DNA from: Notamacropus eugenii | Taxonomy: Eukaryota > Chordata > Mammalia > Diprotodontia > Macropodidae | DNA: 64,000 bases | Direction of reading: 5' to 3' | Assembly (NCBI RefSeq): GCF_028372415.1 | Contig: NC_092878.1 | Coordinates: 27,448,903 to 27,512,902 of the forward strand | Part shown: one piece after another, positions 9,318 to 23,200 of the stretch | Position numbering within the stretch: position 1 is the first letter of the stretch | How the letters are laid out: every line of letters starts with the position of its first letter | The notes under the pieces: generated by a model | Database searches by the model: none | What the model was told of the DNA's origin: nothing | The model's input: only the letters and a program-made list of their open reading frames with translations | Made by a program: the position numbers and the translations under genes

Positions 9318-12300
9318 GTACGAGGGGCTCCGCCGGGAGCGGGGGAGGGCCCGGGGGCGGACAAAGGCGGGGCGGCCGCCTGCAGCCAGGTGGGCCGGAG
9401 AGAGCCGACGGGGGAATATTGGTCGTATTGATAATACAGCTTTCGTATTCCTTGAGCCCACCGGGTGCCGGCAGCCGTGCTGAACGCAGGAAATCGGGGC
9501 TTGTTGATTGGCCAGACTTTAGAAGAAAAATGGTAAAAATGCCCGTTAAAAGTTGGGCCTACGTACTTCTCTTGTTTGGAGAGCCGGTTGTTAAACATTT
9601 TCCCTCCTGCTTTCCACGCTGCATTCCAGCCCCTCCGCAGCAACCTGAGTAAGGAGGTATTCGTGTTTTTGTCTCCGTGTCTACGTGAGCTCTTTTGAAC
9701 TTAGTAGCCCCCGAGCCTGGCATACAGTGGGTACTTAATAAATGTTTATCGAAATGCCCGCCGGGATTGTGGCTCCGTCTGTAGGTAGGGTTTTCCAGCC
9801 TCCCTTTCCCGTCTGGCCAGGGAGATCCTACCCGGGCATCCTAGATTTAGGCTGGGAGGGGCCGTGGAGGTTGGTTACCTAGTCCTAGCCCCATACCTTT
9901 GTTTCTTGGAGGGGAGAACAGAGGTCCTGAGAGGAAGCCACTGTGCAAGGCCGCACAAGGTAGCTAAGGTGGAATTTGAACTCATATCCATCCATCCTAC
10001 AGTGCTGCCTCCCAGTCTTGGGAGCACTTGAGGGCCTCTAGCTTTGCCCAGAAAAAGGAGCCTGGGCCAGAAGACCTTTTGGGCAGAGGCTGACTTAGTG
10101 GTGATTACCCTCTGAGTGCACCTGAAGCTCCGATAGATCATATTGGTAATGGCAGGCACACACTTCGGGCTTTAACGTTTGCTTTCCTTGTATTATCTCC
10201 TTAGAACGTCACAACAATCCTGTAATGTGTGTGTGTGGTTATAATCTCTAACTAATGTGGAGACCGAAGTAGGTGCTGGCCATTGATAGGTGCTATTATT
10301 ATCAACACTTGACAAATATTATCCAAGTCTGTCCTTATAACAGCCCTAGGAGATAGATGCTTAATTATTATCCCCATTTGACAGATGAGGAAAGTGAGAC
10401 TGGGAGTGCTTGTCCAGGGTCTCACAGCTTGTTACGGGTCTGAGGCAGAATTTGGCCTCAGGTCTTCAGGCCCAGCACTGCAGTATCACCCATTTTTGTT
10501 TATCCTTCCTTCTTAACGGAGGACTGCGGCATCAGGAAGGTGATGCCATGACTTGCAAGTGAATTGGTTTTAAATGAGAGAGGGCTGTGCAAGGTCACCA
10601 GCCTCACTTTCTTCTCCGGAGCCATCTGGGTCCAGAGGCAAGATATAAATGAGGACTGGAGATGGACCCTTGCCTCACCTACCTGCCAAGTGATAAGTAC
10701 ATCATGGTTTTATTCTTTTCTTTTTTCCAGAATGGGGGTGGGCTGGGAAAATAACACTGGCCATGTTTGACTAGAAAACTCTAAAAGTAGCTCCTTAAAT
10801 TTTACAAGTTGTAGGTCTTAGAATTCTTCAGTAAGTTCTATTGAACAAACATTTCTTAAGTGTGTGCTGAGGGCATGCCCCTGTGCTAGATGCTTTATTT
10901 GAGACCTGTGTTTGTCTTGGGGTAAGGCCCAACATGTTTATACAGAGAACTTCACAAAGAGAGAGTTCACTAAGACTCTGAGGATGAGGGAAGGCAGCCT
11001 AATCCTTAGGTAAAATTTCAAAGTAGGGCAGTGATTTGTTTATTATCTGTCAGGTTGTCGTTGCTCATTATTGTACAGTCACTCTGAGGTCTGTAACTAG
11101 GAGCAGTATAGTGTATGTTTTAATTAGATTTTCCTAATAGTGCTTGTTCTGTGACATTTGACCTTTTATACAGAAAGAATTCTTCAGGCTCCTCCCTTCA
11201 CTCATTGGGTGCCATAATTAGCCATAAAAATCTCAAGCTGATTATCCAGTCACTTGTTGTTCAGCTGTATCCGACTCTTCATGATTCTGTGGACCATAGC
11301 ACACCAGTACTGTCCATGAGGGTTTTCTTAGCAAAGATACTGGAATGGTTTGCCATTTCCTTCTCCAGAGGACTGAGGCAAACACAAGTTAACTGACTTG
11401 CCCAGGATCGCATAGCTAGAAGATGTCTGAGGTTGGATTTGAGCTCAGGTCTTCCTGACTCCAAGCCCAGCATGCTATCCATTGAGCCTATCCAGTCACT
11501 ATAGACCTTTAATAGGAGACTTTAGTTCTGTATTGTGTCTGAAGGGTAAGAAAGCCTAGATGTTGGTGATGGTTTAGAGTCCCTTTTTATTACCATATGT
11601 CTCAACTGATGATACAGAACTTCATCTAGAGATAATTGAGGCCATATTTCTGTAATGATTTGACTGGAATAGGAGCCTTAGTGGAAAAGTTGGGTGATAA
11701 TTAGGCTTATGGTTTTGCAGCTGTAAAGAGGTACAGTGCCTCGTAATGGAGTTGTGAACTGATCCAGCCATTCTGGAAAGCAATTTGGACCTGCGTCCAC
11801 AGGACTATAAAACTGTGCATACCCCTTGACCCAGTAGTATCACTACTAGGTCGATATCCCAAAAAGATCAAAGAAAAAGGAAAATAATATATATGCACAA
11901 AAATATTTACAGCAGCTCTTTTTTTTTGTTTTCAGTGTTCTATAATCACTTTCCCATTTTTATGATCTCTTAGGGATACAGTCCTAGAAGCGATGTTGCT
12001 GGCCCAAAGGCTATGCACATTTTTGTAGCACTTTGGGCATAGTTCCAAATTGCTCTCCAGAATGGTTGGATCAGCTCACAGCTCCACCAACAATGAATTA
12101 GTGTTCCAACTCTCCCACATCTCCAACATTTATCATCTTCCTATTTTGTCATGTTAGCCAATCTGATAGGTGTGATGTGGTATCTCAGAGTTATTTTGAT
12201 TTGCATCTCTCTAATCAATAGTGATTTAGAGTATTTTTTCATATGACTGTAGATAGCTTTAATTTCTTCCTCTGAGAACTTCCTGTTCACATCCTTTGAC

Positions 12301-15300
12301 CATTTATCAATTGGGGAATGACTTGTATTCTTGTACTATAGCAGCTCTTTTTGTGGTGGTGAAGAATTGGACATGAATGGGATGCCCATCATTTGGGGAA
12401 TGGCTGAGATATATGATTGTAAAGAAATACTGTTGTGCTGTAAGGAATGACAAGCAGGATGATTTCAGAAAAAACTAGGAAGACATATGCACAGTGAACA
12501 GAACTAGGAGAATATTGTACATAGTAACAATATTATATAGTGAACTAGTGTGAATGACTATTCTGAGCTATTCTGAGTAATGCAGTAGTTCAAGACAATT
12601 CTGAAGGACTTAGGATGAAAAAATGTTATCTGCTTCTAGAGAAAGAACTGATGGAGTCTGAATGCAGATCAAAGCCCATTTTTTCACTTTTATTGTTATC
12701 GGGGAGGCAGGGTTTTTGAGGTTTATGTTTTCTTTTGCTACATGGCTAATATGGAAATGTTTTGCAGGACTTCACATTTTTAATTGGCATCAAATTGCTT
12801 GCCTTCTTAAGAAAGGAAAGGGAGGATAGGAGAGAATTTGGAACTAAAGATTTTAAAAATGAGATGTTAAAAAATATAATTTTTATTACATAATAATATA
12901 TAATAAAAAATACATTAAAATGTAATTGAGAAAAATATTAAAGAGAAATAAAAAGGTATAGCGCCCTATCTTGGTTCATTTCAAACTGAATAGTTGCTAC
13001 AAATGAAGTATGTTTATAGAGCCATTTCAGACAACTTTCCATTTGTTCCTTGGAGCGTCAGATCTTGAATGGAAAATTAATTGCCTAATGTTTTCTTCCA
13101 GATGGTATGTTCATGGCCACTTTGTTTCTTTGGATTCCTATAACAGTATAAAATGCTCAATTAAATTAGATAAACTTTTTCTTCTCACCTCTCCTGCACT
13201 GAGAGGGAAAAACTCTTATAAAAAATGTGCAGTGAAGCAAAACAGATTTTCACAAAATCCATGTCCAGAAAAATACGTCTCTTTCTGGATCCTAAATCCA
13301 GGACCTCTGTGAGGAGGTGAATGGCATGTTTTGTCATGAATCCTATTCAATCATAATTGGCCCTTAGACTGAACAGAGTTCGTAAGCCTCCTCAAGTTTT
13401 TTTTACAGTGTTTTTGTTACTGTATAAATTGCTGTCCTCTGCTCACTTCTTTCTTAATACAAGTTTCCCCAGATTTCTCTGAAATGGTCTCCATCATTTT
13501 TAATAGCACAATATCCCAACGTAGTCATGTAGTATCATTTGTTGAGCCATTGCATAATTGGTGAACATTCTCTTAATTTTCAGTTCTTTCGCACCCCAAA
13601 AAAAACTGCTACAAATTTTGTGAACATACATATTGGGTCCTTTTCCTCTCTCAGCGATGTCTTTGGGGTGTAGGGCTAGTGGTAGTATCAACAGGTCAGA
13701 TGGTATGAATAGCTTGTAACTTTTTAGGCGTAGTCCCAAATTGCTTTCCAGAATGGTTATACCAATTCACAGCTCTATATTAACAATACCTGTTTTCCCA
13801 TAGTTCCTCCCGTATTTGTCACTTTCTGTTTTGCCCACTTTGCCAGTCTGATGAAACATCAATTCTTTCGAACCTCAACTGCAAAAGTGTGAAGTTACTG
13901 TCCTTAATTTCAATCTACTTAAGGAAATTGAACATGCTTACTGGTAGACTAGTATCTCTCTCATATATAAAGATCCATAGAATGTAGAGCCAGCAGGGGC
14001 CTTGAAGATCACTTAGTTCAACCCTTTTTATTTTACAAAGGAGAAAACTAGTCTTAGCATATTTAAAGTATCTTGCCCAAGGTCACTGTAGCTAGTATAG
14101 TAACAGTTCTTGCTGCCTGGCTCCATTTTTACTATACTGCATTGCATTTTGATAAGTGAATCCCTGAATTAGTATTCAAGTCATATAAAGTTTGGTTTTC
14201 TGGTAATCATCTAGGATATATCTCACTTGGGAAGTCTGCACTTGATGATGAGAATTGGGACCAAGGAAATGGGTAACCATAGGGAAGAATACAAAGATTC
14301 TACTTCTTTTGATTTTAGCTGTAATTATGAATTCTTTAACCCTTTGTAGGGAGACAGACTTTTAAAATCATTGAAAGAACACTTTCAACATGAGTTCAAG
14401 AAAGAAAATGAGATTCAGGTAAGTAATCACATCTTGTTATTAGCCTATAAGTAAGCAAAAAACTGACTTCAGAAATTAAGTGTTCGTCGTAATTGAAGTT
14501 GACCTAAAATCTGCTGCTGATGGGTATTTTGGGGACCACTGTTAGAAACAGAATTAATTTCCATGGGTAATTAACTAAACAAGTGACTTTTGTTTTGATT
14601 AGTAATGCTGCTTTACAGCAGTTGTCTAAGTGTTGAATGTAGTAACTTAGAGAACAAATCAGAAAATTTAATGAAACTACTTACGGCCAAACTGTTTCGT
14701 TGTACAAAGATCGAAGTTCTCCACAGTCAGGAATTTACATGGTGCTAGATGGATCACAGAATGCCTCAACGAAGTGTGAGGAAACATAGTCAAAAGAAAG
14801 GGAGTTTTAAAGTACCTAAGATATTGTAACAGTGGTTATATATAAATATGACCTGATAATTCAGTATTATTTTTGCACACAGGCTTTCTTCCATTCCCTT
14901 CATAGTCTAAAAAGATCTGTGTCTCTGACCCCAACCTTTTTAAAGTCTCGTTTCCTTTTGATGAATCCTCCATAAGTTATTCCAAACCAATACGCATTTA
15001 TTAAGAATCAGCTATGTGTAAGACACTGTGGAAGGTGCTAGAGAAATAAAACCAAACTAGCCCTCATCCTCAGGGAGTTTACCTTCTGTTGGGCTGGGGT
15101 AAGGTGATGGGCAATGTATAAACACTTAAGAATATACATTATTATCTGAGTGGAGAGCTCTTATGGTTTGTCCTTCCTTCTCCAAGTGGGCCATGACATT
15201 GGGGAGAAGATGACATGACTTGCAAATGACTTTGATTTGTGTGAGGGCTGTGCAAAGTCACCAGCCTCACTTTCTCCTCCAGAACCATCTGGGTGTGGTA

Positions 15301-17096
15301 GCCAGATATCTATCAGGGTGATTGGAGATGGTCCAGGATGCAATGGGAGACCCTGGCCCTTTTGGGCTAAGGTCTTTTCAGGTTCTCATTTCGAGTGAGG
15401 CAACACTCATTCAGTGAATAGGCTTCTTTAAGAAGTCAGTTGAGGAACGGCCTCTTTAATATGTATGTATAGTATGTATGTATCAGACTGGGAGGAAAAG
15501 ATCCTCAGGGTTCTGGCCAAAAGAGAAACTGTTACTGTTTGCATTCACTCTGAGCCGGGAGGGCCCAAAAAATAACCATTAAGTAGTGCTTGGGCCGGGA
15601 AGTGTTGTGGTCTAGCCATGAGATCCAGAGTGAATTGGGTTTAAGGTTTGGTCTTTGAGAACAAAATCTAGCCAGTAAACCCCAAAGTTACTATGTAGCT
15701 TTCAGTCTTCAAAATTTACTTTCCTTTGGACAGAACACCCTTAGGTAAGTAGGAGAGGAGAGATCATCCAGGAAATAAGGGTGGGCTTCCCATAGAAAAT
15801 GGTAAATGAAGGGAGGCTAAGGTTTCTGAGAGGCAGAAGGGATGAGGTCCTCCATTCCAGGAATGGAAAAAGACCAGCAGAAGTTCATAGAGGTAGGAGA
15901 AAGAAGGCTAAGTCCAGAGAGCACCAGCTAGACAAATTTGGCTGGAATATAAAAAATACAAAGGAGAATAATGTGGAGTTAGTTTAGAAAGGTAAGCTGG
16001 AGCAAGATTATGAAGGGCTTTAAAGGACAAACCAAGCTTATATTTATCCTAGGGGCAAAAATGAGACACTGAAGATTCTTGAGCAGGGGAGTAACCTGGT
16101 TCAACTTGGGCCTTAAGATTATTGTGACAGGTGTGTGGAAGGTGAATGGGAAAGATGAGAGACTAGGAGACTGGAGTCCAGTTTGGAGACTGATGCAAAA
16201 ACTGAGTGACAGCAATAAACATTTACCTGAGAGCCATAATCTGATGAAAATAACAATTCATTTTCTTGCTAAGTTATGTATAAGCAATTATTTAATGAAA
16301 GTAATATATTATGTTTTAATCTTCTGTTGTGTCAGTTATTCCTGTTTAAATCGGTTCCCCTATTACTAAATAATAACAGTTTGAATGAATAATTATATGC
16401 AGTATTTGATGGGGAGAGTCAGACCTGACTTGCAGTGTCCACCTCATAGTGTCAGAAGGATGTCCAAGGCACTGAGCTGCCAGGGTCACACTGCCGACAT
16501 GGTACAGAGTAGGGACCAGAACCCAAGTGTTCCTAACCCCAAAGCCAGCTTTCTATCCATCTAACTTAACTGAATCCAGATGAGCTATTGTTTACATTTC
16601 TGGAGCACTTTATACTAAACATAGCATTTTTTCTCAGTAGATGATCCCAGCAACCCTGTCAAGTGTCATGATCCCTAGTTTACAGAAGCTTAGAAAGGTT
16701 AAGTAACTTGCCTAAGGTTACACAGTGGTGGAGCTGAGATTTGAGCTGAGGCCTTCTGCTGCTCTTTCTGCTCTATCTTATTGCTTCCTGGTCAGCCTTT
16801 TAACATTCAAATGAAACTTCAAGGACACCTACTGCAACCCTTCTCATTTTAGAGATGAGGAAATCAAGGTCAAAGAAGCGAATTTCTCTCAGGAAATAGG
16901 AGCAGAATCATAGCCAAACACAGGCCTCTTGTTCCAGATCCAGTGTGCCTTGGAGTACCCTTGTCATCCGTGGTACTGAAAAAGGATAGTGTCTGCTTTA
17001 TTTCAAGGGCTTGTAATTTTGACAGTGTGGACTATTCCCCCCACTGGTGGAAAAACCCTCTATGTCTATAATGTAGTAGATCAAACCTATGAATTG

Positions 17097-17137
<41 letters not shown>

Positions 17138-17141
17138 TGCG

Positions 17142-17218
<77 letters not shown>

Positions 17219-20200
17219 GCCCTCTCACCCTCTCGCCCTCCCTCTCCCTCCCTCCTTCCAGCCAGCCTAGTGAATTTAGCTCTAAAGTTAGAGAAGTTGA
17301 TTCTCTGACAATAGTTCCTCATTGAACCTACATGCCCCATTCTTGAAGTCTTTCCAGTTTAGTAGGATTTATAAGAACTTGAACTGTGCTAGGGTAACCC
17401 CAAGGTCACTTGCGTGACAAGGCATTAGAATAAAATAAATCTGCTTTTCTATAAAAATTCCCTAGTTTTCTTCCCCTAGACCTAGTCTTCATTTAATGAG
17501 GTTTTCCAATACTGCTTTTATGCATGTAAAATGTTTTGTTTTCCATTTAGGATATGGAGCGGGGGAGGTTTATAGAGATAGTATTTTCTTGTCATTCTAG
17601 ATGTGCCTGGTCTCTACTTGCCTAGATCAGGTCCCCAACCTTTCAGGTGCTCTAAAGGAGTCCTGTCTTCAAGTTATCCTCAGTGGTGCACAAAAGAGTA
17701 TCTCCCAATTGCACGTTACATTATAATGATCTTATTGCTATCCTTAGGATGCGATAGATCTGTTCCTCTCTTTTGCAGAATGGCAAAAGTAACCTCTCCA
17801 CTTCCTCTCATGAGGGGATAGAAATGCTTGATCACAATGAAGAGAAATCTGAGCAGGAAGCTGTGGCTGCTTCTGTCACTTCACCCCTGGGAAGAGGCAA
17901 AGCAGCCCCAGGAAACAGTGTCTCCAAGGTGAGTGTGGAGAGCCAGGCTAGAGGCACCCTGCGAGTAACTACAGGTGTTGCTGAATTCTGAGGGTATTCA
18001 TGTAGGGCCTAATGTGAGTGTAACTGTCTAAGAAGAATATAAGGCAGGTGGAAGTAGCTGCCAGGTTTGGTGGTGGTAAATCTGTGGTGGGAGGTTTTCT
18101 GTTTGTTTCAGGCTTCAAGTAAAGGAGAGGCCTAGGAGGTACAGAAGCTTAATTTTAAACATTGACCTTATAATTAATGCATGTGCTGAAAGCATACTGT
18201 CCTGCAGGGGTACATTCAAGACTTCCACAAATACGGCTTACTTTTCTCCCCATTCTTATACCCTAAACATCAAAGCTATCTCAGACTATTATGGCTGATC
18301 CATGTCTCAGGAAGGAGACCCTTTTTTCATGATAACATGGATATACAATGTGTGCTAACATGGAGAAATAGAAACATGAAGCTAAAACTTCTTTTACAAT
18401 TGACCTGCAGAGTTCACTGTCCTCCTAATCGCATTCATTTTTGTAGGTGTTAAACTGTTGTTTTCTGCAGTCTTCCTTCATATACTCAAGTGGCTTGATA
18501 AATAAATCTCTTACCCTTTCTTGCATTCAGATGTTACTTCCACAATACCTTAGTACACTTTTTATCTAAATGTACCCAGTCTCTACTTGCCAGATCAGGT
18601 CCCCAACCTTATGAGTGCTCCAAAGGAATCCTATCTTCAAGTTATCCTCAGTAGTGGACAAAAAAGGATCTCTGAATTGCACGTTACATTACAGTGATAC
18701 GATTGACATTGCAGCTAAAGAGCCAGACCTGTCCTGTCTTTCTCCCTGCAATCTTTACAAATAGACTTGAGTGAAAACTCTTTCCTTCCTTCCTTCTCTG
18801 CTTAATGTTTTGTTTCCCTCACTTTGGTCTCCCTTTTGTGGCCTAATAGAACCTCTGAATTTTGTAGCAGGATCACTCAGAGATGAGAGAAAGTGATCAT
18901 CCGGGGTCTCCCAGACAGAAAAAAAACCAAAAGGAGAATTTCTTGGCCATTGCAGAGGCCACAGAGCCATCCAAGGATAAACAAAAGAACAAGCGGACAC
19001 GTTGCTCGGAAGAAAGCGAAATGGAAGGTATGTAAAGGGGCTAAAGAATTTTTATTAGCAAGGAGATGATCCAAATTCAGAACCAATAAAAAAAATTCAA
19101 CATGAAGCACCAGTAGGAGATCCACAAAGTTTAAATAAGATAGGGTACGTGTTCTCTTGGTTTCTTTACTTTGAAGGCAGGCTTAAAATAGAAAAATAAG
19201 GAAAAGAAATGTCTCCCTCCTACCTAGAGTCCCTGTGGCTAAGCACATCAGGTTGAGAGGTTCTGTGAATGGAAACTTGCTGTATGATCTGGGAAGAAAC
19301 TTCTTTAAGTCATTTTAACTAATCTTTCTCTCTGAATCAGATGATACTCTTTTAAACATCCCTTCAGGAGGAAAAAGCCCTCATCGTAGAGATGGTTTGT
19401 CCAAACCTAAGAGAAGGAAAACAATATTTACAACTCCAAGTAAGTTTAAATAATTGTTAACACACAGCCCTGAGTCAGATGGCAGGAAAGTGCATGAGGG
19501 ACTGTTTAAATGCTTCCCTCTCTGAGATATCTATACTGCCTAGTATGCTTCTATGTATGTAGGCACTTAAATTCTTCCAGAACTAATGAATTAGACAGCA
19601 CACAGCTTTCTTTCTGAACCTATTTTGAAAAGTCAGATTATGATGCATAGAGATACTATCACTTCTTTCTTAATTCTGTCCAAACTAAGATATTTTGTTG
19701 AGCAGTGAAAAGGGTAAAGCATAGATAGTAAAATACAGAAAATCTACAAGGTAGGGCTTTTTTTCCCTAATCTCAGCCCACCTAGACTTACCAAAAACTT
19801 AGCACTTGGGAAAACTTGCACAAAGAACATGTTGAAATTTACATGTGAATGATAATTCATCAAAAAGCATGATTAAGTGCCTCCTATATACCAGGCACTG
19901 GGCTAAAGTGCTGGGGGAGGAAATTACAGGCAAGTGAAGCAGTCTTTGCCATCAAGAAGTGTATGTTCTAAGGGGGATGACATGTACTTATATAAGAATA
20001 CATGAAATGAATATGGGGTGGTTTGGGGAAGGAAGAGAGGGAGAGCCCTAGCAGCAGTGAGGGAGATGTTGAAGATGTCACTTGAGCAGAATCTTAAAGG
20101 AAATCAAAGATCCCAGTCTGATACCTTCCAATTGCCTCCAGCTGTTTCCCACCCTTGATTACATTATTAGTTATCCCAGTCTCCTCAAGACACTCCCTAA

Positions 20201-23200
20201 ACCCCTCCCCCTAGACTACTAGACCACCTCTAGATCTTTCCCATGGACTTCTTTATATAAGTTCCATCTAGCCTCCATGAAAGCACTCAGATTCAATCCA
20301 GCTCACACTTTGCCTAGCTGAGATTCTATCTGGCCCACTTGTTAATCCAAGCGTTACAAATGCTTAGGCTTCTTAAGAATCAACCCAACATGGTGAATCT
20401 TTAATAAACTTTGTTTTCCTTTGGCTTTAAAAAAAAAAGTCAAGGATCCCAAGAATGAACAAAAGAAGGGGCTAGTCTTAGAGGAAAACAGAAGATGGGT
20501 TTGGTCTTGATGACTTAATTTTCATTTTTTGTTGGGGTAATACTCTAGATTTTAAGAAGATTCATGAAGCTCATTTTAAGGAAATGGAATCTATTGACAA
20601 GTATATTGACCGAAAAAAGAAACGTATGGAAGCCCTTAACAACTCAGTGAAGGAATTAAAGGTATGACACCTAGACTGCATCCTTGATTGATCTGGGCTT
20701 TTATTTTTAAACAATGAAATTAAGTTATAGGAAAAGCTATTGTTAGTGATTTACTCAAGATGGCTCTCATTCACACATTCAGTTACCATTCAGTTCAAGG
20801 CACTGTACCATGCATGCCATTATTAGGCCGACTTTTATATAATAATCTACACAAAAGAATTTCCAGCCCATGAAAAATCACGAGCTACCCAGAACTGTTA
20901 GTGGTACCAAGGAACATAGGGTATAGATGTCTTCAGTGATGTGAACCTCAGTGACTTGAGATATAAAACCCTCAAACATCCAAGATTTTTCTCCTATTTA
21001 TGAGTGACTGACAAATCTAGCCCCTATTACCTGGAAACAAATTCCCTAACTACAAAGTAATTCTCCCAACATTTGTGCTAATCTGACCCAATCATGACTG
21101 AAGTTTCCTGAGGTTTCTGGGGAGTCTCCTGCTGCCTTTATCTACCTTACTACCAAATTCCATTGGCCCCTGATATCTCCAGGTCACCCAGGAGCAATCT
21201 GGACCAAGCTGCTTTCCTAAGATTTAGCTTGTTCCCGCCCACTTGGTGTTTTGCTTCCCAGAACAGTTTTGTCATCGACAAACTGAGATTTTTGCAGGGC
21301 ACTGACTCTTGCAAATCAACAGAAATGTTTAATGAGATTAGCCCTTGTGCTAATTCACAGGGAAATCTCTTACCTTTTTCATTAGAGCAGTTAAGGTCTG
21401 GCCATGACACTCCCCTGTAGCTCCTCATTGCCAATGGGATAAAATACATACTACCCCGTTTGGCATTTAAAGCCCTTCCCCGTATAGCTCCAGGAGCCAA
21501 AAATGGCATGTTTGCAGGTTACATGCACATCACTTCCTTCCCAGGGCTCCAGCTAAACTTGCTTTCTATGTTTTTGTAGACAATATTCCATTTCCATATA
21601 TGTCCCCCAGGACCGAAGTATTCTTTTACCTCTCCTCTACCTTATGGAACCCCTCTGTCCTTCCGTTTGAAGCAAATGTAACCTCTGCCATGAGGCTTTT
21701 TGTAATTATTCTCTTGTTGAAAAGACCTCCATCCCAGATCACTGTGTATTTATTATTTATATCCTATATTTACCTGTCTGTGAATATGTTGCATTCTCCC
21801 ATCCCTGCTCTCCACTAGAATGTAAATTCCTTAATATCAGGGACTATCTCCCTTTTATATTTTATCACTAGGGCACAGTGCCCTGAACGTAGTAGGAACA
21901 TAGTAGGTAAGAGGCTAGTGATCGATTGGAAAGAACCCATTACTTTTTGTTTCCTGTTTGTACATTTCTTTTAAATACCCTCACTTGCCATGAAACAAGA
22001 GGCCCATTTCTTCCCTACCCTCAAGCCACCAAAATTCTTTGGCTCCCCTTCTTTCTCTGTCTTAATAAATACATTCTTTCCTTTCATTTTAGTGTCCCCT
22101 GACAAGTACAAGAAATGAAATGTACAAATACGGACAGAAAAAAAAATAAGAAAAACACAAAAGATTGGAAATAATTATACCTGTGGCATAAGCTGTTATT
22201 TACCAACTCTTCTGAATAAGAAGTCCACAAGTTTTGAAGTCTCTGTGTATGTGTGTAATGTGCAGCTATTGCAAGATGCAGCTGGGACTTGGCTGCAGAG
22301 AAACAGGACGGAGAGAGCATATAGATTGTTCTCTCTTTCGGACTGAGTTTTAGATACTTCCAACAATGTTTTTTCTCTGCCACCTACCAGCATGTTAAAA
22401 CACTGTGGTTTTTTAAGTTAATGGTAGAATGGTAGAATTCTGTTTTTCTTCCTATTAATGGGATTTGGGACAATTACCGTTCAACAAACTTTATAATTAC
22501 CAGTTATCATCGCAGATGAATTTTATTTTTCTCTCATGAGTCCTGAGAAGCTGAATGACAGTGACCAAAGGCTACGGTGTCATGGAAAGATGTGATGGTT
22601 TGGAGCTTTCAGGTCCAGCCATTTGTAGGAAACTTCATATCTAAGCTATAAAATGTCTTCTGGAATTGATGCTGGATTACTGTTGCTCTTCCCACTTTTT
22701 ATTGTAGACTTTTTACTTTCAGAATGCTTTATCGGTTTCTTTTGTCCTTAGATCACAGTCATTTCAACCCCTGCCCCCAACTGAGCATGCTCTCATGCCC
22801 CCTCAAAAAAGTTATGTAAAGATATCCAAAGCAATAACTATATTTTATAAGGAATATGATGCTGTGCTCTAATAGTCCTCAGTCCTTCTGCTGTGAGATA
22901 TGTTTCAGAGTCTAAAAGTTTGGCTTCTTCTGATTGTCTTTTCACCTGTATGGTTAATCATTGAGTTTGCACTTTTCTCCATAAAGAAGCTTATAAAATG
23001 ACTCTTTAGAATGAAATGAATTCTCTCTACTTACAGTCTTTCACCAGCACCTTTTATAGTAGACTTTTGCCACCACAATGTATATGTGCCTAGAGGAGAC
23101 TTACATATAGATTACAGACAAGATAAATTATATGTACTACCGCACGAGCTGCAGCTGTGAACAGTTTTCTTCTTGGCCAAACCTCAGATGGTTTTATGAG

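Larger units (their letters stand above)
8350..9420. promoter_or_regulatory. CpG island, shared OIP5/NUSAP1 promoter
   Basis: GC-rich, CpG-dense sequence covers OIP5 exon 1, the 390 bp between the two start codons, and NUSAP1 exon 1. There is no TATA box. CCAAT boxes lie at 8976-8980 (+), 9023-9027 (-), 9065-9069 (+) and 9114-9118 (+), spaced 42-49 bp apart. CCAAT arrays of this kind bind NF-Y in cell-cycle promoters. Transcription starts cannot be read from sequence. Confidence 0.9.
9318..14349 (+). other. NUSAP1: NUSAP1 intron 1
   Basis: No coding sequence seen. From left to right it holds antisense MIR pieces (9865-10060, 10280-10490), a marsupial-type repeat (10530-10690), an antisense tRNA-SINE (11225-11490), a nested L1 pair (11725-12880), an antisense L1 (13395-13860) and an antisense MIR-like fragment (13975-14150). 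Confidence 0.8.
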
